Source of the DNA: Trueperella pyogenes
GTDB lineage: Bacteria; Actinomycetota; Actinomycetes; Actinomycetales; Actinomycetaceae
Assembly: GCF_001070855.1 (NCBI RefSeq)
Contig: NZ_JVLH01000009.1
Location: forward strand, 248,001-312,000
Direction of reading: 5' to 3'
Length of the DNA stretch: 64,000 bases
In this document: positions 9,008 through 19,901 of the stretch, in pieces
Position numbering within the stretch: position 1 is the first letter of the stretch
Layout of the letters: the number at the start of each line of letters is the position of its first letter
Made by a program: the position numbers and the translations under genes
The notes under the pieces: generated by a model
Told to the model about the DNA's origin: nothing
Databases searched by the model: none
Seen by the model: only the letters and a program-made list of their open reading frames with translations

Positions 9008-9148
9008 TCAGGCGGAGAGGCGGGCGCGGCCCTTGCGACGGCGTGCAGCCAAGATTGCGCGGCCAGCGCGGGTGCTCATACGCAGGCGGAAGCCGTGCGT
9101 CTTCGAACGACGACGGTTGTTCGGCTGATAAGTCCGCTTGGTGGTCAC
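9008..9148 (-). CDS. rpmH: 50S ribosomal protein L34
   Basis: 46 aa, highly basic: '[20 protein letters not shown]', then '[19 protein letters not shown]'. GTG start with GAGGAG 7 nt upstream. Structural protein of the large subunit; the standard neighbour of oriC and rnpA. Confidence 0.97.
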   Translation of the reverse strand: MTTKRTYQPNNRRRSKTHGFRLRMSTRAGRAILAARRRKGRARLSA

Positions 9149-9285
9149 TGATATCTCCTCGAATTGGTCATGGACAGTGTGCGCCGCAATTAGGCACACA
9201 TACGAACTGACAGCGTACGGGTTTTTGGCCGTTCCGTCAACGAAAGAGCGCCGTACCACACTGAGTCCACACCTGTGGAAGCAGG

Positions 9286-9472
9286 TGTGGATAAATTGGG
9301 GGTTAGTTATCCACATGCGAAGTTATCCACAGAGCTGTGGACAAAGGTCTTTTCTTTTTGGCACAAGGGTGAGGTGTTGTAACTACACAAATGTCATTTG
9401 GGGATTAAATATCCACAGGTCTATCCCCAGCTGTGGAAAACATGACATGCTTGTAAAGTTATCGGTGGATAA
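9286..9472. other. oriC part 1: DnaA-box cluster upstream of dnaA
   Basis: The 383-bp rpmH-dnaA gap has exact DnaA boxes TTATCCACA at 9307-9315 and 9323-9331 (plus) and 9286-9294 (minus). One-mismatch boxes lie at 9336-9344, 9409-9417 and 9464-9472. Between them is a T-rich run ('tcttttctttttgg', 9348-9361) that could melt. No gene is seen. DnaA binds these to open the origin. Confidence 0.85.
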
Positions 9473-9531
9473 TGATTCGCAACCGATATCATTTCTCGTG
9501 TCCTATCTCACGTCAGCTTTCGGAGGTTCCC

Positions 9532-10977
9532 GTGTCGATCGATGCCCTTACTCAGGCTTGGTCTGAGGCACTGTCGCAAAACTCAGATCTGCTGGGACCC
9601 GCAGCCATGTCTTACCTGCGTTCAGCAAAGCCGCTGGGCGATATTGACGGCACGATCCTCATCGCAGTTCCCAATGACTTCGCCAAGAAGTGGATTGAAA
9701 ACAACGGTGCAAATGACCTCACGCAAGCACTTGCTGCAATTCTTGGTCGAAGTGTTCGACTGGCAGTGACCATCGACCCCACTTTGTATGCACAAGAAGA
9801 AGCGGTAGAGGAAAGTTCCTCCACGGCCTCGGAAATTGCGGAAAACAGCGCCTCTACTTCACAGGCTTCTGCACAGCTCAGCCAAACTTCCGGCAGCACG
9901 GGAAGCCCTCAACTAGCAATCGATACCGCCAGTACACATCTCAATCCCAAGCACACTTTTGACACCTTCGTCATTGGTCCTTCGAACCGCTTCGCACACG
10001 CTGCAGCTTTTGCGGTATCAGAAAGCCCGGGACGTGCATACAACCCCCTGTTCATTCACGGTGGTTCCGGACTGGGGAAGACCCACTTAATCCACGCAAT
10101 CGGCCACTACACGCTGTCACTTTTCCCGCAGATGCGTGTGCGCTACGTGAACTCTGAGGAATTCACCAACGACTTCATCAACTCGGTGCGTGAAGAAAGC
10201 ATTGAGGAATTCCAGAGGCGCTACCGCGAGGTCGACGTTCTGCTCATTGACGATATCCAATTCATTCAGGGCAAAGAGCGTACGGTGGAAGAGTTCTTCC
10301 ACACCTTTAACTCTCTGTACAACGCGGGAAAGCAGATCGTTTTGACCTCAGACGTACCGCCTCGTGAACTCGATCTGGAAGATCGAATCCGTTCGCGCTT
10401 CGCGGCTGGCCTTTTGGTCGACGTCCTTCCTCCCGACTTGGAAACCCGTATCGCAATCTTGCAAAAGAAGGCCAGTGCGGAAAATATCGAAGTTGATCCC
10501 CGGGTTCTGGAATACATTGCCCAGCGAATTTCTTCGAATATCCGCGAACTGGAAGGCGCCCTGGTGCGAGTTGCAGCCTTCGAATCCCTGTCGAAAGAAC
10601 CGGTCACCGTTTCGATGGCAGAGATGCTCTTGAAGGATTTTGCTTCCGACCCCCAGGACACCGAGGTCACACCAACGCTGATTATGAGTCAGACCGCGAC
10701 GTATTTCGGCGTGACGATTGACCAATTGTCGTCCTCGGACCGTTCGCATGTCGTCGTCGAGGCGCGTCAGATTGCGATGTACCTGTGTCGTGAACTCACT
10801 GATCTTTCGCTTCCGAAGATTGGCGCTGCATTCGGCGGACGCGATCACACAACCGTGATGCACGCGAATAAGAAGATTGTGGGGTTGATGGCGGAAAAGA
10901 GGGAGACCTTCAACTACGTCACTGAATTGACCAACCGCATTAAGCAGGCCGCACGCCAGTCGGCGACTCTCAACTAA
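9532..10977 (+). CDS. dnaA: Chromosomal replication initiator DnaA
   Basis: 481 aa. An N-terminal DnaB/DiaA-interaction domain is followed by a Ser/Gln-rich linker (about 90-135), an AAA+ domain with Walker A 'GGSGLGKTHLIHAIG' and Walker B 'VLLIDDIQFIQG', and the C-terminal DNA-binding signature 'GGRDHTTVMHANKKI'. It binds DnaA boxes and unwinds oriC. GTG start chosen because GGAGG lies 5 nt upstream; the earlier in-frame ATG at 9472 has no ribosome site and overlaps DnaA boxes. Confidence 0.97.
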   Translation: MSIDALTQAWSEALSQNSDLLGPAAMSYLRSAKPLGDIDGTILIAVPNDFAKKWIENNGANDLTQALAAILGRSVRLAVTIDPTLYAQEEAVEESSSTASEIAENSASTSQASAQLSQTSGSTGSPQLAIDTASTHLNPKHTFDTFVIGPSNRFAHAAAFAVSESPGRAYNPLFIHGGSGLGKTHLIHAIGHYTLSLFPQMRVRYVNSEEFTNDFINSVREESIEEFQRRYREVDVLLIDDIQFIQGKERTVEEFFHTFNSLYNAGKQIVLTSDVPPRELDLEDRIRSRFAAGLLVDVLPPDLETRIAILQKKASAENIEVDPRVLEYIAQRISSNIRELEGALVRVAAFESLSKEPVTVSMAEMLLKDFASDPQDTEVTPTLIMSQTATYFGVTIDQLSSSDRSHVVVEARQIAMYLCRELTDLSLPKIGAAFGGRDHTTVMHANKKIVGLMAEKRETFNYVTELTNRIKQAARQSATLN

Positions 10978-11006
10978 AAACTGGACGTTTCGGGGTGCAA
11001 ACTTCC

Positions 11007-11206
11007 TTTCCACAGAAGCTGTGGAAACTGTGGTGAAACATCACCGATCGCTTGTGCATGGCGCAGAGCAATTTGTGGAGAAAAACAACAGAACAATTTT
11101 CGTCCACAAAAACGTGTAGTTCGTTCACACACAGATTCACATATTCATCCACGAAAGAAGTGCTGTCATTTCACGGTAAAAATGGGTTTTCCACACAATC
11201 CACATA
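11007..11206. other. oriC part 2: DnaA-box-like repeats between dnaA and dnaN
   Basis: The 394-bp dnaA-dnaN gap has no gene. It carries an inverted pair TTTCCACAG/CTGTGGAAA (11007-11027), TTTTCCACA (11187-11195) and several further TCCACA/TGTGGA half-matches, in AT-richer sequence. In many actinobacteria this gap is the functional oriC, so the origin may be bipartite here. Confidence 0.65.
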
Positions 11207-11371
11207 GCCGATGATGATGACGAACTTTAGTTCAAGACAAATAACAAAAAATCGCCAACATCAGTTAGGCCTCGAGCTCAGACTCGTTAAGGTGTAATTC
11301 TCAGTTTCCTTGACGCCTACAGCCAGGTAAACTGACCACGGTATATCTACATTCAGTTCCAAGGAGAATCC

Positions 11372-12505
11372 ATGAAGTTCACCGTCGCCCGCGACGTGCT
11401 TGCAGAAGCTGTTTCATGGACAGCGCGTGTACTTCCTACCCGTCCCGCAAGCCCCATCCTTGCTGGTATGCGAATCTCAGCTCAGGGTCAGGAACTGACT
11501 CTGTCCTCCTTTGACTACGAAGTTTCTGGAAACTCGCGTATTCCCGCTTCAGTAGATGAAGAAGGCGAAGTCCTGGTTTCGGGTCGACTTCTTGCAGATA
11601 TTTCAAAGTCCCTGCCCAACAAGCCAGTCACCATCGAAGTTGATGGACAAAAAGTTTCTCTTTCCTGCGGTTCCTCGCACTTCACCTTGGCAGTCATGCC
11701 TATCGATGAATACCCGCTTCTTCCTGCACAGCCTCAGGTTGCGGGTTCTGTAGATTCGCAGGTTTTTCAGCAGGCCGTTGCTCAGGTATCGATCGCAGCT
11801 TCTCGCGATGAAACTCTTCCGCTTCTTACCGCCGTACGCGTCGAAATCGATGGCGATAACATCACGCTTTTGGCAACCGACCGCTACCGCTTGGCCATGC
11901 GCGAGCTCAAGTGGGATTCAGTTTCCGATATGTCCGAGGCCGCACTGGTCAAGGCACGCATTCTTCAGGACGTCGCAAAGTCCATGACTTCGGGTGCAAA
12001 GGTCGAAATCGGTCTGTCGCAGGAATCTCAGCCGGGCGCTTCTTCGCTGATTGGCTTCCAGGCCGGTGGACGCCGCACGACATCAACCCTGATGGATGGT
12101 GACTACCCGCCGGTTCGCCGTCTCTTCCCCGAAACGACCACCATACAAGCAATCGTCGAGCGTCACACTTTGCTCGAAGCAGTGAAGCGTGTTTCCTTGG
12201 TTGCCGAGCGCAAGACCAGTGTTCGCCTGTCCTTCTCTGATGGTCAGCTTGTTCTTGAGGCTGGCCAGGGTGATAACGCCCAGGCTTCTGAAGTTGTTCA
12301 GGCGCAACTTATGGGCGATGACATCGCGACCGCGTTTAACCCGCAGTACCTCAGTGAAGGTTTGTCGGTCATGGATACCGAGTATGTTCGCTTCGGTTTC
12401 ACCCACCCGACGAAGCCCGCTGTCATCACCGGTCAAGAAAAGGCTGATGGTGGAGAGTCGACTGACTTCCGCTACCTGCTGATGCCAATCCGCTACGGAA
12501 TCTGA
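11372..12505 (+). CDS. dnaN: DNA polymerase III beta sliding clamp
   Basis: 377 aa with the three-fold clamp repeat. Recognisable are the start 'MKFTVARDVLAEAVSWTARV', 'SSHFTLAVMPIDEYPLLP' and 'LLATDRYRLAMREL', and the C-terminal 'YLLMPIRYGI', close to the usual LMPIR end. It encircles DNA and tethers polymerase III. AAGGAG 7 nt before the ATG; recF begins 12 nt after the stop. Confidence 0.97.
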   Translation: MKFTVARDVLAEAVSWTARVLPTRPASPILAGMRISAQGQELTLSSFDYEVSGNSRIPASVDEEGEVLVSGRLLADISKSLPNKPVTIEVDGQKVSLSCGSSHFTLAVMPIDEYPLLPAQPQVAGSVDSQVFQQAVAQVSIAASRDETLPLLTAVRVEIDGDNITLLATDRYRLAMRELKWDSVSDMSEAALVKARILQDVAKSMTSGAKVEIGLSQESQPGASSLIGFQAGGRRTTSTLMDGDYPPVRRLFPETTTIQAIVERHTLLEAVKRVSLVAERKTSVRLSFSDGQLVLEAGQGDNAQASEVVQAQLMGDDIATAFNPQYLSEGLSVMDTEYVRFGFTHPTKPAVITGQEKADGGESTDFRYLLMPIRYGI

Positions 12506-12517
12506 TCTGGAGTTTGT

Positions 12518-13678
12518 GTGCGAGTTTCGCACGTTGCGCTGGATGATTTTCGTTCATACCGTCATGCGGTAGTGGAGTTTGCGCCGGGAACGACAGTCCT
12601 TTTGGGCTCAAATGGTCAGGGAAAGACCAATCTTGTCGAGGCTGTTTCCTACCTTTCCGCATTCTCCTCCCACCGCGTGAGTGCCGAACAAGCCCTGGTG
12701 CGTTTACCGCTTTCCCCTGATGAAGCTCAGCCCGGTGGGGCAGTTGTTCGGGTCAGGCTGGTGACCGCAGGAGAGCGCGAAACAGTTATTGAGCTTGAAA
12801 TTGTTCGTGGAAAAGCGAATAGGGCGAAGGTTAATCGCACCCAAGTTCGACCGCGCGAAGTTCTTGGCCTGCTTAAAAGCGTGGTGTTTTCGCCGGAAGA
12901 TCTTCAAATTGTTCGCGGTGACCCGCAGGTTCGTCGCCAGTTCTTGGACGATCTCCTCATTCAGCAGCACCCGCTGATCGCGCAGGTAAAAAGCGATTTT
13001 GACAAGGTTGCACGTCAGCGTGCGGCCTTGATGAAGAGTGCTCAATCGCAGTTACGCCGGGGTTTTACTCCCGACTTTTCAACAGTAGAAGTTTGGGATG
13101 ACACCTTCGCCCAGCTCTCTGCGCAGCTCAGTCTTGCGCGCGTGGGACTAGTTGAGGAACTTCGTGGTCCCGCGGCCCACGCCTATGAGGAAATCGGTGG
13201 ATCGCCTCGGAAATTGGATATCGAATTCCTTGCTTCCCAGGGGAATTGCCCGGTCGGTGGGGACTTGGCCACGATTACGGGTGAACTCAAGGAAATTTTG
13301 GCCTCATCACGCATGAAGGAAGCCGAAAGGGGGGTGAATTTATTCGGTGCACACCGCGACGATTTAAAGCTCACCCTTGGTGGCATGCCCGTGAAAGGTT
13401 ATGCAAGCCACGGTGAGACATGGTCGGTTGCTCTTTCACTACGTTTGGGCGCTTTCGAGCTTCTTTCTCGAGATGGGGATACCCCGATCCTTATTCTCGA
13501 TGATGTATTTGCAGAGCTTGATTCGTCGCGCAGAGCGGGATTAACCCGTATGATTACCGAAGCGGAGCAAGTATTAATCACGGCAGCGGTCGCCGATGAT
13601 GTTCCGCAAGAATTACATGCTCAGGTTCATGCAGTCCATTGGGATCCTGAGCTTGGAACGGTGGTCGGTGATGAGTGA
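12518..13678 (+). CDS. recF: DNA replication and repair protein RecF
   Basis: 386 aa SMC-like ATPase. Walker A is 'LLGSNGQGKTNLVEAV', and near the C-terminus come 'GAHRDDLKLTLGG' and the signature/Walker B 'PILILDDVFAELDSSRRAGL'. RecF with RecOR loads RecA at gaps. GTG start. The last 8 nt overlap the next gene. Confidence 0.96.
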   Translation: MRVSHVALDDFRSYRHAVVEFAPGTTVLLGSNGQGKTNLVEAVSYLSAFSSHRVSAEQALVRLPLSPDEAQPGGAVVRVRLVTAGERETVIELEIVRGKANRAKVNRTQVRPREVLGLLKSVVFSPEDLQIVRGDPQVRRQFLDDLLIQQHPLIAQVKSDFDKVARQRAALMKSAQSQLRRGFTPDFSTVEVWDDTFAQLSAQLSLARVGLVEELRGPAAHAYEEIGGSPRKLDIEFLASQGNCPVGGDLATITGELKEILASSRMKEAERGVNLFGAHRDDLKLTLGGMPVKGYASHGETWSVALSLRLGAFELLSRDGDTPILILDDVFAELDSSRRAGLTRMITEAEQVLITAAVADDVPQELHAQVHAVHWDPELGTVVGDE

Positions 13679-14321
13679 ATTTTCCGATTTCGAATACGCT
13701 TCTGCTGCACTACGACGTGTACAAGCCAGAGCGCAGGCCCAGGGCCACTACCGCGTTCCTCTGCGGTCACGACGCAGAAGCGTGAGTGGACAAAGTGAAG
13801 AATTTGCCGAGGAAATTTTGCTCGATGATGAGCAAGAAGCTTCGGAGGTCAACCTTGATCCTCAAGCTGATCCAGATGGTGAATTTAGCGCGCTGTCAAC
13901 GGTCGTTTCTCGGGCTGGAAGTCGTTGGATCAAAATGCCTGGAATGGCTCCTATGCGGCGAAAATACCGCGAGCCGAAGAAGCTGGGCCTGACAATTGAT
14001 TCTTTAATCGCCTCGCGCGGGTGGCAAGAACACACACGGGCGGGAGATCTGATGGCGCGATGGAGCGATATTGTCGGCGATGAAATCGCTGAGCACTGCT
14101 CCATTGAAACAATTGATGATCACCGCCTGATTGTTCAATGCGATTCCACTGCGTGGTTTAAGCAACTTCAGCTACTTCTGCCGCGCCTAGAACGTACGAT
14201 TGCCGAGGCCGTGGGTGAGGGTGTCGTGCAGCAGGTGATCTTGCGTCCACCGGCCTCTCCTTCGTGGAAAAAGGGTCGTTTATCGGTGCCCGGACGAGGT
14301 CCTCGCGATACCTACGCCTAG
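13671..14321 (+). CDS. DciA-type (DUF721) replicative helicase-operator protein
   Basis: 216 aa. An Arg/Gln-rich, probably disordered N-terminus precedes the DUF721 fold: 'WSDIVGDEIAEHCSIETIDD', 'LIVQCDSTAWFKQLQLLLPR' and 'LERTIAEAVGEGVV'. DciA proteins bind DnaB and help load it; the Mycobacterium orthologue is Rv0004, in the same place between recF and gyrB. The ATG overlaps the recF stop by 8 nt, implying coupling. Confidence 0.85.
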   Translation: MSEFSDFEYASAALRRVQARAQAQGHYRVPLRSRRRSVSGQSEEFAEEILLDDEQEASEVNLDPQADPDGEFSALSTVVSRAGSRWIKMPGMAPMRRKYREPKKLGLTIDSLIASRGWQEHTRAGDLMARWSDIVGDEIAEHCSIETIDDHRLIVQCDSTAWFKQLQLLLPRLERTIAEAVGEGVVQQVILRPPASPSWKKGRLSVPGRGPRDTYA

Positions 14322-14522
14322 TTTCTGAACGTGTGACTGGTCACAGCCTCAAAAACGGCTATATTTCGCGGATAATTCCTGTGAGTGATTCTTCCTCATA
14401 GAGGTGTCAATCAGGGCTTTCCCCCTGCCTTTTCGGTAGAATGGTAACGGTTGTTTTATTGCTACTGCGCCATTTTCGGGCAGTGCACACCCATGCGGGT
14501 GAAGAATGAGGGGAGCCATTAG

Positions 14523-16553
14523 GTGGCTGAATCGCAAGAACCAACAGTCGATGACGGATCCGACGGCTATGGCGCGTCAGATATTACCGTCCTCGAAGGT
14601 TTGGAGGCGGTGCGTAAGCGCCCCGGTATGTACATCGGGTCAACCGGTGAGCGCGGCCTACATCACCTGGTGTATGAGGTTGTAGATAACTCCGTTGACG
14701 AGGCCTTGGCTGGCTACGCGGACCACATTGAGGTCACGATCCTGGCCGATGGTGGCGTTCGCGTCGTCGATAACGGACGCGGTATTCCCGTTGACGAGCA
14801 CCCGACCGAGCACAAGCCAACGGTTGAGGTCGTCATGACCATCCTGCACGCGGGCGGTAAGTTCGGCGGCGGCGGTTACGCAGTTTCCGGCGGTCTTCAC
14901 GGTGTGGGTATTTCGGTTGTGAATGCCTTGTCCACGCGTGTCGACACGGAGATTCGCAGGCAGGGATACGTATGGCGGATGTCCTTTGCTAACGGCGGCC
15001 ACCCCATTACCGAATTGGTTCGTGGTGAAGAAACCACTGAAACCGGAACGACGCAAACCTTCTACCCGGATCCCGAAATCTTTGAGACCACCGTCTTCGA
15101 TTTCGAAACCCTGCGTCAGCGCTTCCAGCAGATGGCATTCCTCAACAAGGGACTGCGTATCACCCTGACCGATGAGCGCGAAACTGCCACGGATGAAGGC
15201 GACGAAATCGCCGGAGACGAGCAGGCCTCGGAAGAAAAGCACAAGGGATTCCGCCAGGTTTCCTACATGTACGAGCACGGTCTGCGTGACTACGTGGAAT
15301 ACCTGGATTCGGCAAAGAAGATCGAAACGATCAACGCTGACATCATTGACTTCGAAGCGGAAAACGACGAAGGCACCATGAGCGTGGAAATCGCCATGCA
15401 GTGGACCACCGCGTATTCCTCGTCGGTTCACACCTTCGCAAACACCATCAATACCACCGAAGGTGGCATGCACGAAGAAGGTTTCCGTACCGCGCTGACC
15501 TCCTTGGTGAACCGCTACGGCCGTGAAAAGGGCATCATCCGCGAGAAGGATGACAACCTGACCGGTGATGATGTTCGCGAAGGTCTGACGGCCGTTATTT
15601 CGATCAAGCTCACCGAGCCCCAGTTCGAAGGCCAGACCAAAACCAAGCTGGGCAACACCGAAGCGCGAACCTTCGTTCAGCAGCAGGTTTACTCCAAGCT
15701 CACCGACTGGTTCGATGCGCACCCGGCGGATGCCAAGGCCATTATCCAGAAGGGCCAGGCAGCTCAGGCAGCGCGCGTTGCCGCTCGAAAGGCGCGCGAA
15801 GCTACTCGCCGTAAGGGCGTGCTGGAGTCAGCCTCGATGCCCGGTAAGCTGCGCGACTGCTCTTCACGAGTTCCCGAAGAATGCGAAATCTTCATCGTCG
15901 AGGGTGACTCCGCAGGCGGCTCAGCCGTTGGCGGACGCGACCCCGAACACCAGGCAATTCTGCCGATCCGAGGCAAGATTTTGAACGTGGAAAAGGCTCG
16001 CCTGGACCGCGCACTGAGCTCGGATACGATTCGCTCCCTGATTACCGCATTCGGAACGGGAATCGGCGAAGACTTCGATCTGGCGAAACTGCGCTACGGC
16101 AAGATCGTCATCATGGCCGACGCCGACGTTGACGGTCAGCACATTGCAACCCTGTTGCTCACCCTGCTGTTCCGCTACATGCGTCCCCTGGTTGAACAGG
16201 GACACACCTTCATTGCTATGCCTCCGCTGTACCGCATCAAGTGGTCCAACGCAGAGCACGAATTTGCTTACTCAGACAAGGAACGCGACGAGATGCTTGC
16301 CGCGGGAGCCGCAGCAAATCGCAGGCTTCCCAAGGAAGGTGGCATCCAGCGCTACAAGGGTCTGGGTGAGATGAATGATCACGAGCTGTGGGAAACCACC
16401 ATGGATCCCGAGCACCGCATCCTCAAGCAGGTCACTCTCGAAGATGCAGCAGATGCCGATGAAACCTTCACCATCTTGATGGGCGACGACGTCGAGAGGC
16501 GCCGCACGTTTATCCAGCGCAACGCCACCGACGTGCGCTTCCTCGACATCTAA
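14523..16553 (+). CDS. gyrB: DNA gyrase subunit B
   Basis: 676 aa. The GHKL ATPase domain has '[20 protein letters not shown]' and '[11 protein letters not shown]', then the transducer. The TOPRIM domain has '[14 protein letters not shown]', '[16 protein letters not shown]' and '[14 protein letters not shown]'. With GyrA it introduces negative supercoils using ATP. GTG start behind AGGGGAG. The 201-bp gap before it contains an A/T-rich stretch with TAGAAT (14437-14442), a possible -10 element. Confidence 0.97.
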   Translation: MAESQEPTVDDGSDGYGASDITVLEGLEAVRKRPGMYIGSTGERGLHHLVYEVVDNSVDEALAGYADHIEVTILADGGVRVVDNGRGIPVDEHPTEHKPTVEVVMTILHAGGKFGGGGYAVSGGLHGVGISVVNALSTRVDTEIRRQGYVWRMSFANGGHPITELVRGEETTETGTTQTFYPDPEIFETTVFDFETLRQRFQQMAFLNKGLRITLTDERETATDEGDEIAGDEQASEEKHKGFRQVSYMYEHGLRDYVEYLDSAKKIETINADIIDFEAENDEGTMSVEIAMQWTTAYSSSVHTFANTINTTEGGMHEEGFRTALTSLVNRYGREKGIIREKDDNLTGDDVREGLTAVISIKLTEPQFEGQTKTKLGNTEARTFVQQQVYSKLTDWFDAHPADAKAIIQKGQAAQAARVAARKAREATRRKGVLESASMPGKLRDCSSRVPEECEIFIVEGDSAGGSAVGGRDPEHQAILPIRGKILNVEKARLDRALSSDTIRSLITAFGTGIGEDFDLAKLRYGKIVIMADADVDGQHIATLLLTLLFRYMRPLVEQGHTFIAMPPLYRIKWSNAEHEFAYSDKERDEMLAAGAAANRRLPKEGGIQRYKGLGEMNDHELWETTMDPEHRILKQVTLEDAADADETFTILMGDDVERRRTFIQRNATDVRFLDI

Positions 16554-16561
16554 AGCCCAGC

Positions 16562-16592
16562 GACGAGGCCACAACGCATGTGCGGCCTCGTC
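16562..16592 (+). other. Stem-loop between gyrB and gyrA
   Basis: Perfect 9-bp stem GACGAGGCC/GGCCTCGTC around a 13-nt loop, with no following T-run. It could be an RNA processing or attenuation element of the gyrBA transcript. Confidence 0.5.
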
Positions 16593-16618
16593 AGTAGAAA
16601 ACGAAACGAAGGACCAAA

Positions 16619-19225
16619 GTGAGCGACGAACAAACAGTCGATGCCGGACACATCCGCGACGTCGAACGTATTCGCCAGGTCGACCTGCAGAAGGAAATGC
16701 AGCGCTCCTATCTCGACTACGCCATGAGCGTTATTGTCGGACGCGCGCTGCCCGATGTTCGTGACGGACTCAAGCCCGTCCACCGCCGCATCCTCTACGC
16801 GATGTACGACGGCGGTTACCGTCCCACCTCTTCATTCTCAAAGTCATCGCGCATCGTTGGTGACGTCATGGGTAACTACCACCCCCACGGCGACGCAGCG
16901 ATCTACGATGCACTTGCGCGCCTGGTGCAGCCCTGGTCTTTGCGCTACCCCTTGGTCGCTGGTCAGGGTAACTTCGGTACCCCCGGTAACCTGGGCCCCG
17001 CAGCACCTCGTTACACCGAATGTAAGATGGCCCCTCTGGCCATGGAGATGGTCCGCGACATCGACGAAGAATGCGTTGATTTCCAGGACAACTACGATGG
17101 TCGCAACCAGGAACCGACCATTCTTCCCTCGCGTTTCCCCAACGTCTTGGTCAATGGTTCGGAAGGTATCGCCGTCGGTATGGCGACCCGTATTCCCCCG
17201 CACAACCTGCGTGAGGTTGCGCGCGGCGTGCAGTGGGCGCTTGAGCACCCCGAGGCCTCGCGAGAGGAACTTCTTGAGGCCCTCCTCAAGCTGATCCCCG
17301 GTCCCGACTTCCCAACGGGCGCAACCATTTTGGGACGTCGCGGAATTGAAGACGCATACCGTACCGGACGCGGTTCCATCACTCAGCGCGCGGTTGTCAA
17401 CGTGGAGGAAATTCACGGACGCCAGTGCCTGGTGGTCACTGAGCTTCCCTATCAGGTCAACCCCGACAACTTGGCTGACAAGATTGCTCAGCTGGTTCGT
17501 GATGGTCAGATCCAAGGTATTGCGGATATTCGCGATGAAACTTCCGGCCGTACCGGTCAGCGACTGGTCATTGTCCTCAAGCGTGATGCAGTTGCCAAGG
17601 TTGTTCTGAACAACCTGTACAAGCGCACTTCGCTGCAGGAAAACTTCTCGGCGAACATGCTTGCGCTGGTCGACGGTGTTCCGCGAACCCTGTCGATTGA
17701 CGGCTTTATCCGCCACTGGGTTGCCCACCAGATCGAAGTGATTGTGCGCCGCACGCAGTTCCGTCTGCGTAAGGCTCAAGAGCGTCTGCACATCTTGGAC
17801 GGTTACCTCAAGGCCCTGGATGCATTGGACGAGGTCATTGCCCTGATCCGTCGTTCACCCACGGTCGATGAGGCACGTAGCGGCTTGATGGAGCTGCTGG
17901 ATGTTGATGAGATCCAAGCCGACGCGATTCTGGCCCTGCAGCTGCGCCGACTGGCAGCTCTGGAACGTCAGAAGATCTTGAATGAGCACGCCGAACTGCG
18001 CGCCCGCGTTGAAGATCTGCAGGACATCTTGGCCAAGCCCGAGCGTCAACGTGCAATTATCTCCGAAGAACTTGGCGAAATCGTTGAGAAGTTCGGCGAT
18101 GAGCGTCGCACCACCATCGTTCCCTTCGATGGGGAAATGTCGATGGAAGACCTCATCCCCGAAGAGGATGTTGTCGTCACCATCACCCGCGATGGTTTCG
18201 CAAAGCGCACTCGTACTGACAACTACCGCTCCCAGAAACGAGGCGGTAAGGGCGTTCGCGGCACCCAGTTGCGCGGCGATGACGTGGTTGAGCACTTCTT
18301 TGTCACGACCACGCACCACTGGCTGCTGTTCTTCACGAACCTCGGTCGCGTATACCGCGCGAAGGCCTACGAGATTCCCGAAGGCGGTCGCGATGCTAAG
18401 GGCCAGCACGTTGCAAATCTTCTGGCATTCCAGCCCGAAGAGCGCATTGCGCAGGTCCTGGCAATCCGCACCTACGAGGACGCACAGTACTTGGTGCTGG
18501 CAACGAAGTCCGGCCTCGTGAAGAAGACCCCGCTGGAGATGTACAACTCTCCGCGAAGCGGCGGCATTATTGCCGTTAACCTGCGTGAGGACGAAGAGGG
18601 CAAGCCGGATGAGCTGGTTTCGGCTCAGCTGGCTAATGCCGATGACGATCTGCTGCTGGTGTCTCGCGATGGTCAGGCCGTGCGCTTCGCCGCGACGGAC
18701 GAGCAGTTGCGACCCATGGGTCGTTCGACCTCCGGCGTTCGCGGTATGAAGTTCCGCGGCGATGATGAGCTCTTGGCCATGGATGTTCCTCGCGAGGGAA
18801 CGGACCTGCTGATCGTGACCGATTCCGGTTACGCCAAGCGCACTCCCATTGAGGAATACCCGACCAAGGGTCGTGGAACCATGGGTGTACGCGTGGGTCG
18901 TCTGGTTGAAGAGCGTGGCGGACTTGTTGGTGCGCTAGTTGTTGATCCTGAAGAAGACATCATGGTCATCACCGAGTCCGGCAAGCTGGTCCAGGTCAAT
19001 GCCTCGGATGTGCGCCCGACTGCGCGTAACACCATGGGTGTCATCTTTGCTCGTCCCGATGGGGACGATCGCATCATTGCAGTGACTCGTAACCCCGAGC
19101 GCGACATTGATGAAGAAGAGTCTGAGGAGGCGCAAGCACAGGACAATTCTTCGCAAAGTAATGACGAAACCCCTGCTGAGGATGTAGCGTCAGAGCATGA
19201 CGACTCACAGGAGGTCCAGGAATGA
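16619..19225 (+). CDS. gyrA: DNA gyrase subunit A
   Basis: 868 aa. The N-terminal breakage-reunion domain has the catalytic tyrosine Y132 in 'PRYTECKM', and the C-terminal beta-pinwheel carries the GyrA box as 'QKRGGKG'. In the quinolone-resistance region the sequence is '[10 protein letters not shown]': Ala93 stands where E. coli has Ser83, as in mycobacteria, which is associated with lower intrinsic quinolone sensitivity. The acidic Glu/Ser/Asp tail after about residue 825 is extra. GTG start with AAGGA. Overlaps the next gene by ATGA. Confidence 0.97.
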   Translation: MSDEQTVDAGHIRDVERIRQVDLQKEMQRSYLDYAMSVIVGRALPDVRDGLKPVHRRILYAMYDGGYRPTSSFSKSSRIVGDVMGNYHPHGDAAIYDALARLVQPWSLRYPLVAGQGNFGTPGNLGPAAPRYTECKMAPLAMEMVRDIDEECVDFQDNYDGRNQEPTILPSRFPNVLVNGSEGIAVGMATRIPPHNLREVARGVQWALEHPEASREELLEALLKLIPGPDFPTGATILGRRGIEDAYRTGRGSITQRAVVNVEEIHGRQCLVVTELPYQVNPDNLADKIAQLVRDGQIQGIADIRDETSGRTGQRLVIVLKRDAVAKVVLNNLYKRTSLQENFSANMLALVDGVPRTLSIDGFIRHWVAHQIEVIVRRTQFRLRKAQERLHILDGYLKALDALDEVIALIRRSPTVDEARSGLMELLDVDEIQADAILALQLRRLAALERQKILNEHAELRARVEDLQDILAKPERQRAIISEELGEIVEKFGDERRTTIVPFDGEMSMEDLIPEEDVVVTITRDGFAKRTRTDNYRSQKRGGKGVRGTQLRGDDVVEHFFVTTTHHWLLFFTNLGRVYRAKAYEIPEGGRDAKGQHVANLLAFQPEERIAQVLAIRTYEDAQYLVLATKSGLVKKTPLEMYNSPRSGGIIAVNLREDEEGKPDELVSAQLANADDDLLLVSRDGQAVRFAATDEQLRPMGRSTSGVRGMKFRGDDELLAMDVPREGTDLLIVTDSGYAKRTPIEEYPTKGRGTMGVRVGRLVEERGGLVGALVVDPEEDIMVITESGKLVQVNASDVRPTARNTMGVIFARPDGDDRIIAVTRNPERDIDEEESEEAQAQDNSSQSNDETPAEDVASEHDDSQEVQE

Positions 19226-19614
19226 GTGATCACGCATCGAACGACCGCGATGACCTTCCCCGCCAGGTAGACCTCGCCATTGTGCGAGTGGACCCCTGGG
19301 GAGTCATGAAGGTTGCCTTCCTGCTCAGCGTGGCATTGGGTATCGCACTGGTTGTTGCAGTCATGATCCTGTGGCTCATGCTCAACGCCATGCATGTCTT
19401 CGCCTCGGCGGAAAGCTCCCTGCAGTCCATTGGCGCATCGCAGATGGTCTCGCTTCTGGATTACGTCAGGCTTCCGAAGGTCATGGCCTACACGACTCTC
19501 ATTGCGGTCATGAACGTTGTTCTGCTGACTGCACTGTCGGCCTTGGGAACCTTCCTGTACAACTTGGTCGCCTCGCTGGTCGGTGGCATCAAGGTGACAC
19601 TGATGGATGAGTGA
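19222..19614 (+). CDS. DUF3566 membrane protein
   Basis: 130 aa. After '[20 protein letters not shown]' come two membrane segments (about 32-54 and 90-120, the second containing '[20 protein letters not shown]'). This is the DUF3566 family, represented by Rv0007 directly after gyrA in Mycobacterium; its molecular role is not established. Translationally coupled to gyrA by ATGA. Confidence 0.88.
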   Translation: MSDHASNDRDDLPRQVDLAIVRVDPWGVMKVAFLLSVALGIALVVAVMILWLMLNAMHVFASAESSLQSIGASQMVSLLDYVRLPKVMAYTTLIAVMNVVLLTALSALGTFLYNLVASLVGGIKVTLMDE

Positions 19615-19629
19615 GCTTTAAGTTCCACT

Positions 19630-19664
19630 GTGTGGGGGTTGGTGCGCGGCACCGACCCCCACAC
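19630..19664 (+). terminator. Terminator-like hairpin after the gyrBA-DUF3566 operon
   Basis: 16-bp stem with one G-T pair (arms 19630-19645 and 19649-19664) and a 3-nt loop. No T-run follows, so it may act as an RNA-stabilising or factor-assisted end. Confidence 0.65.
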
Positions 19665-19795
19665 GTGTATTCAGGCCATTCTTCTGGTGGTTCAACACGG
19701 TGATCACTAATGAGTGGGCGACGTCACCAGAAAACAATTTTGCGTGAGTCACCATGCGCATGTACTATTTAACGCGTGCCTTTCGGCATGGCAAT

Positions 19796-19872
19796 GGGCC
19801 TATAGCTCAGTAGGTTAGAGCGCAGTCCTGATAAGACTGAGGTCGGTGGTTCGAGCCCACCTAGGCCCACCA
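19796..19872 (+). tRNA. tRNA-Ile (GAT)
   Basis: Cloverleaf with acceptor GGGCCTA/TAGGCCC, anticodon stem CAGTC/GACTG with loop CTGATAA (anticodon GAT) and T-arm GGTTCGAG. The 3' CCA is encoded at 19870-19872. Confidence 0.97.
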
Positions 19873-19901
19873 TCCGCAGGAACAATTGAGCGGAGGCTCC
19901 C

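Noticed and set aside
14658-15722. 354-codon open frame antisense to gyrB
   Set aside because: Lies wholly inside gyrB, no ribosome site, composition of a codon-bias shadow.
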